40,129 nucleotides of DNA from Mycobacterium sp. (GTDB lineage: Bacteria; Actinomycetota; Actinomycetes; Mycobacteriales; Mycobacteriaceae): NCBI GenBank assembly GCA_025965975.1, contig JAOPVX010000028.1, forward strand, positions 1 through 40,129. Reading direction: 5' to 3'. Under the pieces are notes generated by a model, which was not told the DNA's origin, made no database searches, and saw only the letters and a list, made by a program, of their open reading frames with translations. The translations under genes were made by a program, and so were the position numbers. Below are positions 8,177 through 16,500 of the stretch, piece by piece. Within the stretch, counting starts at the first letter, position 1. Each line of letters begins with the position of its first letter.

Positions 8177-8250
8177 AAATGTCGAGGCGTGACCAAACGC
8201 GTGCCCCGGGGCGGCCCGGGGCCGAGATGGACGCGATGTGCTGTGTTTGA

Positions 8251-8435
8251 AAGTGGACACGAAAGTGAGAAGCGCAGGGGTGGACATTAGGTGAGACGGC
8301 CGATATCGACGCAGGTCAGGGAATCGCGGGTGGACATAAAACTTGCGAAGCCACAGCCGCCGCTGCTGTGGCTTCTTAAACTTTATGTCCAATTCTCATT
8401 CCAAATGTCCACTCGATGTCCAATTGGACATGAAA
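8251..8435. repeat. TGGACAT / ATGTCCA repeat cluster, possible mobile-element end
   Basis: AGTGGACACGAAAGTGAG (8252-8269), GTGGACATTAGGTGAG (8280-8295), GTGGACATAAA (8330-8340), TTTATGTCCAATTCTCATT (8382-8400), ATGTCCACT (8405-8413) and GGACATGAAAGTGAG (8426-8440) share a core in both orientations, several with a following GTGAG or its complement CTCAT. Multiple short terminal repeats are typical of transposase-binding sites at the ends of some insertion sequences, such as IS21-type, but no transposase gene is next to them. The element type is not identified. Confidence 0.5.
8331..8391. terminator. large imperfect palindrome, hairpin
   Basis: The outer arms TGGACATAAA (8331-8340) and TTTATGTCCA (8382-8391) are perfectly complementary. 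An inner stem GAAGCCACAGC (8347-8357) pairs with GCTGTGGCTTC (8365-8375) over a 7-nt loop. The RNA would form a stable 11-bp hairpin with partly paired flanks. It could act as a bidirectional terminator or be part of an element end. There is no T-tract long enough for a classical rho-independent terminator. Confidence 0.5.
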
Positions 8436-8672
8436 GTGAGATTTTCGAAATTTGGTGAGCTGTTCGAGGAAGAGGCGGCGTGTCGGTGAATGCTGCTGCG
8501 TTCGGTGGCCCTAGGGACGGTCGGTATGGCTCCACGCGAAGGTGTGGGTTCCCAGACCCGATGTCGCTTTACCGTTGATTGTCGCCAAAAGGTCGCGCGC
8601 GACACGACAGCGGTCAAAGTCTCGTTCCGTTAGGGAGGAGGAGGGTCGGAGATCGGATCAGCAGAGACCGCT

Positions 8673-9602
8673 ATGGCCGATGGCGTGCGGGCGACGACCC
8701 TAGACCAGCTTGCCCGGGCGAATGTCAGCGTGCATCAGTTGAGTGACTTCGTTTCGATGTGGGCCACGCAACGGGCGTCGTTCGCATGGTTTCTCGGCGC
8801 GGGGATTTCAGCGTCGGCGGGTGTGCCGACAGCGACAGCGGTTCGCGACAGACTATTGTGCGATCGCTATGCCGTTGAGCATCAACTTGTTCGGCAGGCA
8901 CTTGATGAGTCCGATCCGGCGGTGCTCGAAAGAGTACAGCAGTATTACGACGGGCAGAATGGCATGCCGCCTCTTGGCAGCGACAATGATTACTCCGCAG
9001 CCTTCGAGTTAGTCATCCCTGACAAAGCAACCCGAAAACGCTACTTGGAGCAGTTATTTGAGGGGACACAGCCGGGATTCGGGCACCGGATTCTTGGTGG
9101 ATTGCTGCTCGCCGGCCATTGTGATCTCGTCATCACGACAAACTTCGACCCGTTGATTGAGCAGGGGTTCGTAGATGCCCTGCGTCGGGGTACCGATGCG
9201 GGGCAACAAGTGCAGCGCGAACTCGACGTGGCGGGGTTGGAGTCGTCTGTTCGTGCCCAGGTCGCGTTCCAGTCGCGGCGCTGGCCGTTGGCGGTCAAAT
9301 TGCATGGAGACTTCCGTGAACGGTCGTTGATGAACACGGAGCCTGAACTCCGCGAGCAGGATTCGGAGCTGCGGCGGTTTGTGATCGATGTCAGCCGCAC
9401 GTTCGGCATCGTGGTGAGCGGCTACAGCGGACGTGACGCGTCGGTGATGGACATGTTCCGCGCAACTGCGGCTATCGCGGATGCGTGGCCGCACAGTTTT
9501 TGGTGGATTGTGCGAAGCGCCGATTCGGTGCCTGACTCGGTGAGAGATTTATTTTCTTGGACCGCTGCGCGACCGTGCCTTTCCACTTGGAAGCGGACGT
9601 GA
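8673..9602 (+). CDS. SIR2-like NAD-binding domain protein, 3'-truncated by frameshift
   Basis: The 309-residue product carries the hallmarks of a SIR2-fold NAD-dependent enzyme: GAGISASAG (42-50), TTNFDPLIE (155-163), KLHGDF (209-214, catalytic His) and SGYSGRDASVMD (249-260). Stand-alone SIR2 domains of this kind (not the zinc-containing deacetylase type; no Cys ribbon) occur in antiphage NADase systems. Near 9553 the family frame is lost. The +1 register continues as FLDRCATVPFHLEAD up to about 9600, which looks like the true continuation, then homology stops at the convergent DHFR-like gene. So the last residues here are frameshift products and a longer C-terminal region was probably deleted. 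ATG 8673 has only a weak GCAGAG upstream. Catalytic residues remain, so partial activity cannot be excluded. Confidence 0.75.
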   Translation: MADGVRATTLDQLARANVSVHQLSDFVSMWATQRASFAWFLGAGISASAGVPTATAVRDRLLCDRYAVEHQLVRQALDESDPAVLERVQQYYDGQNGMPPLGSDNDYSAAFELVIPDKATRKRYLEQLFEGTQPGFGHRILGGLLLAGHCDLVITTNFDPLIEQGFVDALRRGTDAGQQVQRELDVAGLESSVRAQVAFQSRRWPLAVKLHGDFRERSLMNTEPELREQDSELRRFVIDVSRTFGIVVSGYSGRDASVMDMFRATAAIADAWPHSFWWIVRSADSVPDSVRDLFSWTAARPCLSTWKRT

Positions 9603-9631
9603 GGGAGCGGACGTGTTCCTCGGCGCCAAGC

Positions 9632-10192
9632 TCAGCGCATGCGTTGGTAGCGAAGGTAGACGACGCGGGAGCTGAAGGTCCGGGATTCGGTCAGCCGCAA
9701 ATCGAGGGGTTCGGTGAGCGGCGTGAAGTACGGGGTGCCGCCGCCCAGGATGACCGGGTTGACGAATTGACGGTATTCGTCGATCAGGTCCTCGACGATG
9801 GCGGCCGCGGCCAGGCCCGCCCCGCCGATGGACACCTCGCCCTCACCCGGCTGGTCACGGAGCCGGCCGACCTCGGTGGCGATGTCGTCGGTGGCCAGGC
9901 GCGCGTTGCCCGCCACCGAATTCAGCGTCCGGGAGAACACCACCTTCGGGATCGGCCGCCAGATCCTGGCGAACTCCAGCTCCGCCACGCCGGACATGGT
10001 CTGCTCGGCGGTCTCCCACACCGGCATTTCCTGGTACAGGCCCCGGCCGCATAGGTGCGCGGCGACGTGGCGGGTCTGCTCGATGTGGAAGCGAAACTGC
10101 TCTCCCCCAGGCGCCGTCCAGCCGATGTCGCCAGTCGGTCCCGCGATGAAACCGTCCAGCGACACGCTCATCGAGTAGATCACGGGCAGCAT
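9632..10192 (-). CDS. dihydrofolate reductase family protein (RibD C-terminal type)
   Basis: This 186-residue protein opens with IYSMSVSLDGFIAG and has EVSIGGAGLAAAAIVEDLIDE near the middle and NPVILGGGTPYF towards the end. These are the nucleotide-binding signatures of the DHFR/RibD-C reductase superfamily seen in many actinobacterial proteins called dihydrofolate reductase family protein. It is unlikely to be the essential FolA, since classical folate-site residues are not evident, and the substrate is unknown. ATG 10190-10192 is followed by LPVIYSMSV. It is convergent with the SIR2 gene and divergent from the TetR gene, and so may be that regulator's target. Confidence 0.85.
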   Translation of the reverse strand: MLPVIYSMSVSLDGFIAGPTGDIGWTAPGGEQFRFHIEQTRHVAAHLCGRGLYQEMPVWETAEQTMSGVAELEFARIWRPIPKVVFSRTLNSVAGNARLATDDIATEVGRLRDQPGEGEVSIGGAGLAAAAIVEDLIDEYRQFVNPVILGGGTPYFTPLTEPLDLRLTESRTFSSRVVYLRYQRMR

Positions 10193-10574
10193 CAGGTCCT
10201 CCTCGGCGACTGAACGATCTCGTCGACCGGTGAACGCGACACCCCACCCGCAACACCGTCCTGGTTGGACTCCGCGGCGCCGTCGATTATCTTGAGCATG
10301 GGATGTACCTTCCCGCCCGGCGTTGGCGCGCCAGGACTGGTCAAACCCCTCGAATCTCAGATCATCCAGGAACGTACTCCTTCCCGGTCCGTCACCGCGT
10401 GGACCTCAGCATCACCTCGATCGCCGCCGCAGTCGGCTGACGGGTCCGGCGGCCGATGAACACTTTCGAGATCGTGAGGAGAGTCGGTGCCGCGGCCCGC
10501 ACCCGAAGCGAACCAGGGCAATTTCAAATTCGACGGCGGTGCGACTTTGATCGAGACGGTCTGCCAAGCTGGAG
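10193..10574. other. divergent intergenic region
   Basis: This 380-bp stretch lies between the DHFR-like gene and the TetR gene. I found no family-recognisable frame; it should hold the two divergent promoters, but no clear palindromic operator was visible. Confidence 0.5.
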
Positions 10575-11192
10575 TTGGTATCACCCGTCGCCGGATCAGA
10601 ACCACATGACAAACTCGAAATCCAAACTGCGCCAGCGCACGACGCACGCCTGGACCGGACCCGCGATCCCGCGATCCTCAACGCCGCCGTGGCCGCGTTG
10701 ACTGAGAACGGCTATACCGCCACCAACATGAACGACATCGCCGCGCGGGCCGGCGTCGGCAAAGCTGCGATCTACCGCCGGTGGTCCTCGAAGGCGGCGT
10801 TGATTACCGACGCACTTCTGTACTGGCGACCCGACCTGCTCAGGGACGAAGCACCCGACACCGGCAGCCTCACCGACGATTTCGGCCTCATCATCGAACG
10901 CTCGGCCCGCAACGACGACGGCTTGATCTCCACCGAGCTGTTGTTGCGCATCGCCCTTGAGGGGGCGCACGATCACGAACTCTCCTCGGCTCTCGACGAT
11001 TTGATCCTCCACAGGGGCAGGCGCGCGGTGATGGTGATCCTCCAGCAAGCGGTTGCCCGCGGCGAGCTAGCTGGTGATCGCGACTGGTCAGTGGTCGCCG
11101 AGGCCATCGCCGCCACGGTGCTGTTGCGGGTCGTCAGCGGTCAAACCGTCGATGCTAGCTTCGCGCGACAGATCATCGACACCTTGGCGTAG
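10575..11192 (+). CDS. TetR/AcrR-family transcriptional regulator
   Basis: This protein of about 205 residues has a clear N-terminal helix-turn-helix: ILNAAVAALTENGYTATNMNDIA, then RAGVGKAAIYRRWSSKAALI (about residues 34-77). The C-terminal domain (LLRIALEGAHDHELSSALDD and following helices to SFARQIIDTLA) is the common TetR_C type with no assigned ligand. The start is uncertain: the only in-frame initiator before the homologous core is the TTG at 10575, which directly abuts GGAG, and the first 28 or so residues are non-conserved. It is divergent from the DHFR-like gene. Autoregulation and control of that neighbour is the usual arrangement but not shown here. Confidence 0.85.
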   Translation: MVSPVAGSEPHDKLEIQTAPAHDARLDRTRDPAILNAAVAALTENGYTATNMNDIAARAGVGKAAIYRRWSSKAALITDALLYWRPDLLRDEAPDTGSLTDDFGLIIERSARNDDGLISTELLLRIALEGAHDHELSSALDDLILHRGRRAVMVILQQAVARGELAGDRDWSVVAEAIAATVLLRVVSGQTVDASFARQIIDTLA

Positions 11193-11666
11193 TCGCAGTC
11201 CTGTTTCCAACCGAATTCGGCGGCGACGAGTAGTTCGAACGCGAGCCAAGCGAACCGACGGCGAACACAGCGCCGGACCGCTACCCAAACTCGTCGCCGT
11301 GGGTCGGTCACCGCCACGGTCGGACGGGGCCGCAGTTACCGCTCAGGTATCGACGTGTTGCTTCGTTGTCCGAGGCCAGGGCGGAATTGGGCCCCTCTGG
11401 AGATCCGCCGCAACTAGTCATCGCCGACGCGAAGACCTTGGCCGTGCTGGCGCCGATCGCCCGCGCGCGCGGCCCCATCTCTGCAGGCCGTGTGCGGACT
11501 CGGAATACACTTGCCAGTAACGCTTCCCGTAACGCACGTAGCCTTCAATGTGCAGGACGCCAAGAATTTCGGCGGGCCGCGACGCACCGTGCAGAACGCT
11601 GTGGCCAGCCCTACGTGGGTGTCGTGAGGAACAGCATGCGCGTTCGGTTCATCAACCTCAGGAGGT
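11193..11666. other. no intact gene; possible eroded minus-strand frame
   Basis: On the minus strand, roughly 11580-11440, a stretch reads coherently (ILGVLHIEGYVRYGKRYWQVY and on) with normal codon usage but has no start and stops within a few dozen codons. I cannot name the family. A neighbouring minus frame around 11470-11415 reads ASTAKVFASA, reminiscent of acyl-CoA dehydrogenase C-termini. These look like fragments of lost genes. Confidence 0.35.
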
Positions 11667-11957
11667 GTGGTGGTGCAACGGATCGGCGCCGAATTGCCCT
11701 CATTCAGCGCGGTATTGGGCCTGAAGAGTGCCGGGCGGGCACTGCGCGGTTCCGGGAGCTTTGGCAATCGTTTGCGTGATCGACGAGGCCATCAGCGGCA
11801 CACGCGCGCAGTCCCCGGCTGCCGATCGGACACCTGGGCGCTCAAGCGGCCCGCGGATGCTGGCCGTGGCCGTCGCCCCGGCTACCCGGGCGGCGAAATT
11901 GGGGTTCTCGAGCTTTCCACCAATACGCGAATCGCGTCGCTGATGAAGGGGCGGTGA
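11667..11957 (+). CDS. possible 96-residue leader protein of the FAD-enzyme operon
   Basis: AGGAGGTG immediately precedes GTG 11667 and GTG 11670, and the stop TGA (11955-11957) overlaps the GTG start of the FAD dehydrogenase (GTGA). Both are marks of a translated, coupled gene. Against this, the protein after residue 30 is Arg/Gly/Pro-rich with no family resemblance, as in a non-coding or frameshifted frame. It may be the decayed 5' gene of the operon. No function assigned. Confidence 0.25.
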   Translation: MVVQRIGAELPSFSAVLGLKSAGRALRGSGSFGNRLRDRRGHQRHTRAVPGCRSDTWALKRPADAGRGRRPGYPGGEIGVLELSTNTRIASLMKGR

Positions 11958-13381
11958 CCGACATGGATTTCGACGTCATCGTGGTCGGCGGCGGGGGCGC
12001 CGGTCTCGCGGCCGCAATCACGGCGGCGGAGGCGGGCGCCAGTGTGCTGATTGTGGAGTGGGCCGACCACCTCGGTGGAACGACGGAACTATCGGGCGGC
12101 GTCTACATGGCGGCAGGGACGGCTGCGCAGATCGAGCGCGGCTTCGCCGGAGACACTGTCGACGCCTTCTTCGACTATTTCATGACCTTCAACCGTTGGC
12201 ACACCGACGCGGCAACGACGAAACGGTTCTGTGACAGAGCGTTGCCCACGATGCAGTGGCTGATCGCCCACGGAGTCAGCTTTCCCGCTGAAGGTCTGTT
12301 CCGCGCGGGGCTGGAACCGGTTCCTCGGAGCCATTGCCCGCTCGGTGGAGGCAAAGCAATCGTCGGCGCGCTGAGCGCCGCCGCCGGCCGTCTGGGTGTC
12401 GACGTGGCGCTCGGCAAGAGGGTATCGGGCTTGAAGGTCGCGGCGGGCCGGGTATGTGGTGTGCAGGCGAACGGCGAGGAAGTGACCGGAGCATCGGTGA
12501 TCGTCACCACTGGCGGATTCAGTCAGAACTTCGATCTCGTCCGTCAGCACTTTCCGGACGCCCGGATGGGCGGCGACAATCTGTGGGCGCCGGGTGCTGC
12601 GACGAATCAGGGAGACGGCCTGACCCTTGGGGAGCAGGTCGGCGCTGCCACTGCGGGCCGCAACCACGGTGATCTTCTCTTGAGCGCGGGCTTGATCGAC
12701 CAACTCGAGCCTCAGATTCCTGGTTGGCTGGTGTTGGTCAATCAGGAGGGCCGCAGGTTCGTCGATGAACTCGCGCCGTACAACGTGATCACGCCGCTGA
12801 CCATGGCGAACGGGGGATCATGTTGGGCAGTTTTCGATGACGACGCGTGTCGCACTGCTGGCGGTGTGCGGGCTGGATCATGGGGTGCCGGGACATGGAC
12901 AGCGGACATGCTGGCCGCCGGTGTGACCACCGGACAGGTGCTGCGCGCGCCGACGGTTGGCGAACTTGCCGGCCTGATGCAGGTGCCCCCAGCAGTATTG
13001 CAGTCGACATTCGACCGGTACAACGCCGATTGCCAGGCGAAGATCGACAGCAAGTTCTTCAAAGACGCAACCGCGATGCGTTCGATCGAGAAGGCACCGT
13101 TCTACGCCGTGAAGCTCCGGCCTTCAGTTGTCGCCGTGACCGGGTATGGCCTGAGGATCGATGCTGACGCTCGCGTAATGGGGGCGGCAGACGATCACCC
13201 GATTCCAGGGCTTTATGCCGCCGGGGAGGCGACCGGAAACGTGTTGGGGCCCCAATACCTTGGCGGGGGACACGCCATCGGCAGCGCCCTGATCTTCGGA
13301 CGAATCGCCGCGGAGACGGCGATCGCCGACACCCACGCCATGTCTAGCTCGTTGAACATGTCTAGCTCGTTGAACGACTGA
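11954..13381 (+). CDS. FAD-dependent oxidoreductase (3-ketosteroid dehydrogenase/fumarate-reductase flavoprotein type)
   Basis: This 475-residue flavoprotein starts with the dinucleotide-binding motif VIVVGGGGAGLAAA (about 8-21), a conserved GGTTELSGG flavin contact (about 41-49), and ends with GLYAAGEATGN (about 419-429) and YLGGGHAIGSAL, all standard for the flavocytochrome-c/succinate-dehydrogenase-like superfamily. In actinobacterial catabolic clusters such proteins introduce C=C bonds next to carbonyls (KstD-like). Whether this one acts on a steroid, a cyclohexanone or an enoate cannot be decided. GTG 11954 overlaps the preceding small frame; a downstream ATG at 11963 is also possible. 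The C-terminus carries an 18-bp duplication that repeats MSSSLN. It is followed by the mycofactocin SDR, probably in the same operon. Confidence 0.85.
   Translation: MTDMDFDVIVVGGGGAGLAAAITAAEAGASVLIVEWADHLGGTTELSGGVYMAAGTAAQIERGFAGDTVDAFFDYFMTFNRWHTDAATTKRFCDRALPTMQWLIAHGVSFPAEGLFRAGLEPVPRSHCPLGGGKAIVGALSAAAGRLGVDVALGKRVSGLKVAAGRVCGVQANGEEVTGASVIVTTGGFSQNFDLVRQHFPDARMGGDNLWAPGAATNQGDGLTLGEQVGAATAGRNHGDLLLSAGLIDQLEPQIPGWLVLVNQEGRRFVDELAPYNVITPLTMANGGSCWAVFDDDACRTAGGVRAGSWGAGTWTADMLAAGVTTGQVLRAPTVGELAGLMQVPPAVLQSTFDRYNADCQAKIDSKFFKDATAMRSIEKAPFYAVKLRPSVVAVTGYGLRIDADARVMGAADDHPIPGLYAAGEATGNVLGPQYLGGGHAIGSALIFGRIAAETAIADTHAMSSSLNMSSSLND
13340..13375. repeat. 18-bp in-frame tandem duplication at the end of the FAD enzyme gene
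   Basis: ATGTCTAGCTCGTTGAAC occurs twice in tandem (13340-13357, 13358-13375) and adds MSSSLN twice before the final Asp and stop. It leaves the frame intact and lies after the conserved flavin-binding core. Confidence 0.9.
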
Positions 13382-13503
13382 CACAGCGCCAGCCAGATCG
13401 CTGGACGGGTGGTCCCACGCAGAAGGGCATGCCAGGTCAAGGCCACATTGAAAAGACGACATTTGCAACGGTATTGAATAGTCAACTATCGAGGAGCACG
13501 AAC

Positions 13504-14334
13504 ATGGGAAAACTTGACGGCAAGGTAGCCTTCATCACCGGCGCTGGCCGTGGTCAGGGCCGATCACACGCCATTCGTCTGGCAGAGGAGGGCGCAGACA
13601 TCATCGCGGTCGACATCTGCAAAGACGAACCGGCGCTGGCGTATTCGCTAGCGACGGAAGAGGACTTGGAGGCGACTGCGAAGCTGGTCGCTGATACCGG
13701 CCGGCGAATAGTTACACGCCAGACCGATGTTCGTGACATTGTCGGGCTACGCACGGCCTTTGACGAGGGTGTCGCCGAACTGGGCAGCATCGACATCGTC
13801 ATCGCGAACGCAGGCGTAGTCTTCTTCGATCAGGCCGAGGTGGATGATGATGCCGACGATCTGGCCTGGGAGATCGCAACTCGCGTCATGCTCGACGGCG
13901 TCCGCAACACAATCAAGGTAAGCCGCAAAGCGCTGGTCGACGGAGGCCGAGGCGGATCGATCGTCATCATCAGCTCGACGGCGGGATTGAAGGGCATGTC
14001 AGATGGCAGCGGTGGCGGTGACGGCTATACCGCCGCCAAGCATGGCGTCGTCGGCCTCATGCGAACGTATGCCAACCTGCTTGGGCCGCATGGAATCAGG
14101 GTCAACACTGTTCACCCGGCGGGCGTGCTCACGCCGATGATCATGAATGATGGATTTACGGCATGGACCGAATCGCATCGCGCGCTGGCCGATCGATTGA
14201 CGAATCTGTTGCCGGTGCAGGCGATGGAGCCGGTCGACATCAGCAACGCGGTCCTCTGGCTGGTCTCCGACGAAGGCAGATATGTCACCGGTGTGGCGCT
14301 GCCCGTCGACGCCGGTTTCACGGCGCGCGTCTAA
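13504..14334 (+). CDS. mycofactocin-coupled SDR family oxidoreductase
   Basis: This 276-residue short-chain dehydrogenase has GAGRGQG (13-19) for NAD binding, Ser157/158 (IISSTAG) and Tyr175-x3-Lys179 as catalytic residues. The opening MGKLDGKVAFITGA, the GRGQGRSHA signature, AVDIC after the second strand and the long acidic insert before TDVRD are the marks of the mycofactocin-coupled SDR family, whose NAD cofactor is thought not to leave the enzyme and to be re-oxidised through mycofactocin. The frame is open from 13429, but GAGGAGC precedes ATG 13504, and homologs start there. It probably oxidises a secondary alcohol intermediate and is probably co-transcribed with the FAD enzyme. It implies that the host makes mycofactocin. 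Confidence 0.92.
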   Translation: MGKLDGKVAFITGAGRGQGRSHAIRLAEEGADIIAVDICKDEPALAYSLATEEDLEATAKLVADTGRRIVTRQTDVRDIVGLRTAFDEGVAELGSIDIVIANAGVVFFDQAEVDDDADDLAWEIATRVMLDGVRNTIKVSRKALVDGGRGGSIVIISSTAGLKGMSDGSGGGDGYTAAKHGVVGLMRTYANLLGPHGIRVNTVHPAGVLTPMIMNDGFTAWTESHRALADRLTNLLPVQAMEPVDISNAVLWLVSDEGRYVTGVALPVDAGFTARV

Positions 14335-14821
14335 GCGCGGCGCCCAACGAGATCGCCCTGATCAGCGCACCCGTCGAACGGACCTGGATTGCCAGCGCAC
14401 CGCGCTTCTTCGCGACGCTCCGTGCTGCCTCTCGATCGTATCGGCGCTGATCCGACGGGGTCACCGCGGTCGTGACTGGATAAGGAGCACTCGACTGGCG
14501 ACTAACTCAGGTGGCGCCCACGGATCAACACCTCAAAGGACATGACACGATCAACCGCCATGAGTAATGGTGATTTGCAACGGCGTTCAGATACGACGTG
14601 TCGCCCATAGCGTACAGCCGCGCGGCCTCCCGGTGCGCTAGTTGCACGCCAACCGGGCTCACTGGCGACGTTTCGTCGGCATTGATTGTCGGTTCGTCCG
14701 TCAGTCACCGGTTTGACATGGACGATTGCACAACGGTCGTTCTTGCCCGTTTGGGATGAAGCTCGTCGTTTCGGCGTCGCGCCATCTATTGGGTCTTCGA
14801 TGGCTCAGCGTTGCTCGGTCC
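14335..14821. other. convergent intergenic region, no gene seen
   Basis: About 490 bp lie between the SDR and the convergent aldehyde dehydrogenase. Short frames on both strands have no family resemblance. Nothing else notable was found. Confidence 0.5.
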
Positions 14822-16255
14822 TCAAAGTCCGAGCGAGACGTATTTGGCCTCAACGTATTCGGCGACTCCGTACTTGCCGCCTTCACGTCCGTATCCGGAC
14901 ATCTTCATGCCCCCAAAGGGGACCTGTGCGGTCGACGGCGCGCCGTCGTTGACACCCACGACGCCATACTCCAGCGCTTCGATGACGCGGTGTAGCCGAC
15001 CGATGTCCCTGCCAAACGCGTAGGCGGCTAAACCGAACGGTGAACTGTTGGCGCGCTCAACGGCTTCCTCGATGGTCTGGAAGCTTGACACCCCAGCGAC
15101 CGGACCGAAGGTCTCTTCGGCGAACATCAGCATCTCGTCGGTCACATCAGCCAGCAACGTTGGCTGGTAGAAACGATTGCAGAACCCATCGCCGAAGCTC
15201 TGTAGCCGGCCGCCACAGATCAGTCGTGCACCGCGCGTGATGGCGTCGTCAACGTGTCGCTGAACTTTGGTGATCGCGGCGTCGTCGATCAGCGGGCCTA
15301 CATCTACTGGCCCATTCGCAGGACCGAGCTCGAGGCCCCGTATCGCCTCTGCGTATGACGCAAGGAATTCCTCGTAAATGCCGGCGGCGACATAGATCCG
15401 GTTGGCTGCGATGCAGGACTGGCCGTTGTTGCGGAACTTCGCGCGCAGGACGCCGGCGACCGCGACCGGCATTTCGGCGTCATCGAGGATGATGACGGGG
15501 GCATGCCCGCCCAGTTCTAGCGACAATCGCGTGACGTTCTGCGCCGACAGCGCAATCAGCTCCTGGCCGACCGCGGTCGATCCCGTGAACGAGACCTTCC
15601 GCACGCGCGCGTCGGCGAACAGCTCGCGTGCCACCCGCGCACCGGGGGCGGTCACGACGTTGAGGACTCCGGGTGGAAGGCCGGCTTCCAGACCGAGGCG
15701 ACCCAGTTCGATCGCCGTCAGCGGGGTCTGGGTGTCCGGCTTGACGACCTGAGTACAGCCAGCGGCCAGTGCAGGACCAACCTTGCGGGTGATCATCGCC
15801 AGCGGGAAATTCCACGGAGTGATCGCCGCCGTCACACCGACCGGATGGTACTGGACCATGATCCGCTTGTCGTAGCGCCATGACGGGAGCAATTCACCAT
15901 TTATGCGGGTCGCTTCCTCAGCCGACCAGGACAGAAAGGATCGGCCGTAGTCCACCTCGTTGCGGGCCTCCGACAGCGGCTTTCCGCTCTCACGGGAAAT
16001 CAGCTCCGCCAGATTCGGGGCCTCTCGGTCGACGATTCGGGCGAACCCGTCCAGCAGCGCACCCCGCTCATCTGCCATCCGTGCTCGCCATGCCGGTAAC
16101 GCTTGGGCTGCGGCGTCTATCGCCGCCCGGATGTCGGCGGCGGTGCACAGCGGAACCTCGCCGAGCACCTCGTCAGTTGATGCGTCGCGAACGGGCACCA
16201 CCCTGCCGTCAGCCGCATCGCGCCAGTGGGCGCCGATCAGGTTTCTGGTTTCCAT
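14822..16255 (-). CDS. NAD(P)-dependent aldehyde dehydrogenase
   Basis: This 477-residue ALDH-superfamily enzyme oxidises an aldehyde to an acid. The general-base Glu247 lies in LELGGHAP and the nucleophile Cys281 in NNGQSCIAANR, 34 residues apart as usual. The NAD-binding segment has PWNFPLAM and FTGSTAVGQEL. It resembles the succinate-semialdehyde/benzaldehyde dehydrogenase branch, but substrate choice cannot be read. The frame is open to 16294; I prefer ATG 16253-16255 (METRNLIGAHWRD) because CCGGAG precedes it and homology begins there. It is transcribed alone, divergent from the crotonase/acyl-CoA dehydrogenase operon. A second ALDH is encoded at 29970-31439, so the pathway probably releases two aldehydes or one gene is redundant. 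Confidence 0.92.
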   Translation of the reverse strand: METRNLIGAHWRDAADGRVVPVRDASTDEVLGEVPLCTAADIRAAIDAAAQALPAWRARMADERGALLDGFARIVDREAPNLAELISRESGKPLSEARNEVDYGRSFLSWSAEEATRINGELLPSWRYDKRIMVQYHPVGVTAAITPWNFPLAMITRKVGPALAAGCTQVVKPDTQTPLTAIELGRLGLEAGLPPGVLNVVTAPGARVARELFADARVRKVSFTGSTAVGQELIALSAQNVTRLSLELGGHAPVIILDDAEMPVAVAGVLRAKFRNNGQSCIAANRIYVAAGIYEEFLASYAEAIRGLELGPANGPVDVGPLIDDAAITKVQRHVDDAITRGARLICGGRLQSFGDGFCNRFYQPTLLADVTDEMLMFAEETFGPVAGVSSFQTIEEAVERANSSPFGLAAYAFGRDIGRLHRVIEALEYGVVGVNDGAPSTAQVPFGGMKMSGYGREGGKYGVAEYVEAKYVSLGL

Positions 16256-16500
16256 GCGATCTCCGGTCCATTGCGAGCCAAGGGTTTTGCCCACTTTCGG
16301 CGAAAGTGATCCTGATCTGCGGGCGTTATCGCACGCGTGACGGCGGTCCTATAACGCGGCGCGTAACGCTGCGTGAGCAGCCTGCGATGTGGGCGACGTT
16401 TCCGGTCGAAGCTTCGGTGGTCGAGACTGATTGCCGATTCGGTGACCCGCTAAGTCAAGCACGAGTCGTCTGGAATCACCGTGAGCAGTAGAAGGGCGCG
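16256..16500. promoter_or_regulatory. divergent promoter region, ALDH / crotonase operon
   Basis: This 245-bp region must contain both promoters. TAACGC recurs near 16352 and 16363. I see no strong palindrome. Confidence 0.4.

Larger units (their letters stand above)
8177..8672. other. about 500 bp without a gene, carrying palindromic repeats
   Basis: No protein-coding frame with family resemblance is found. The segment contains six or more copies of TGGACA(T/C) in both orientations, a large imperfect palindrome (8331-8391) and a perfect 16-bp palindrome (8416-8431), then an ordinary leader of the SIR2 gene with a purine-rich GGGAGGAGGAGGG near 8632. Confidence 0.6.

Noticed and set aside
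8396-8617. 73-codon minus-strand frame ending in the palindrome array
   Set aside because: No family resemblance; composition follows the repeats. It might be the scrap of a transposase, but nothing supports that.
11954-13381. Definite KstD (3-ketosteroid 1-dehydrogenase) assignment
   Set aside because: The flavin motifs are shared by the whole fumarate-reductase-like superfamily and the length is shorter than typical KstD (about 510-560); no steroid-specific residues could be confirmed by eye.
14335-14821. Small genes in the convergent gap
   Set aside because: Frames are short, overlap each other on both strands and carry no ribosome-binding site or domain signature.
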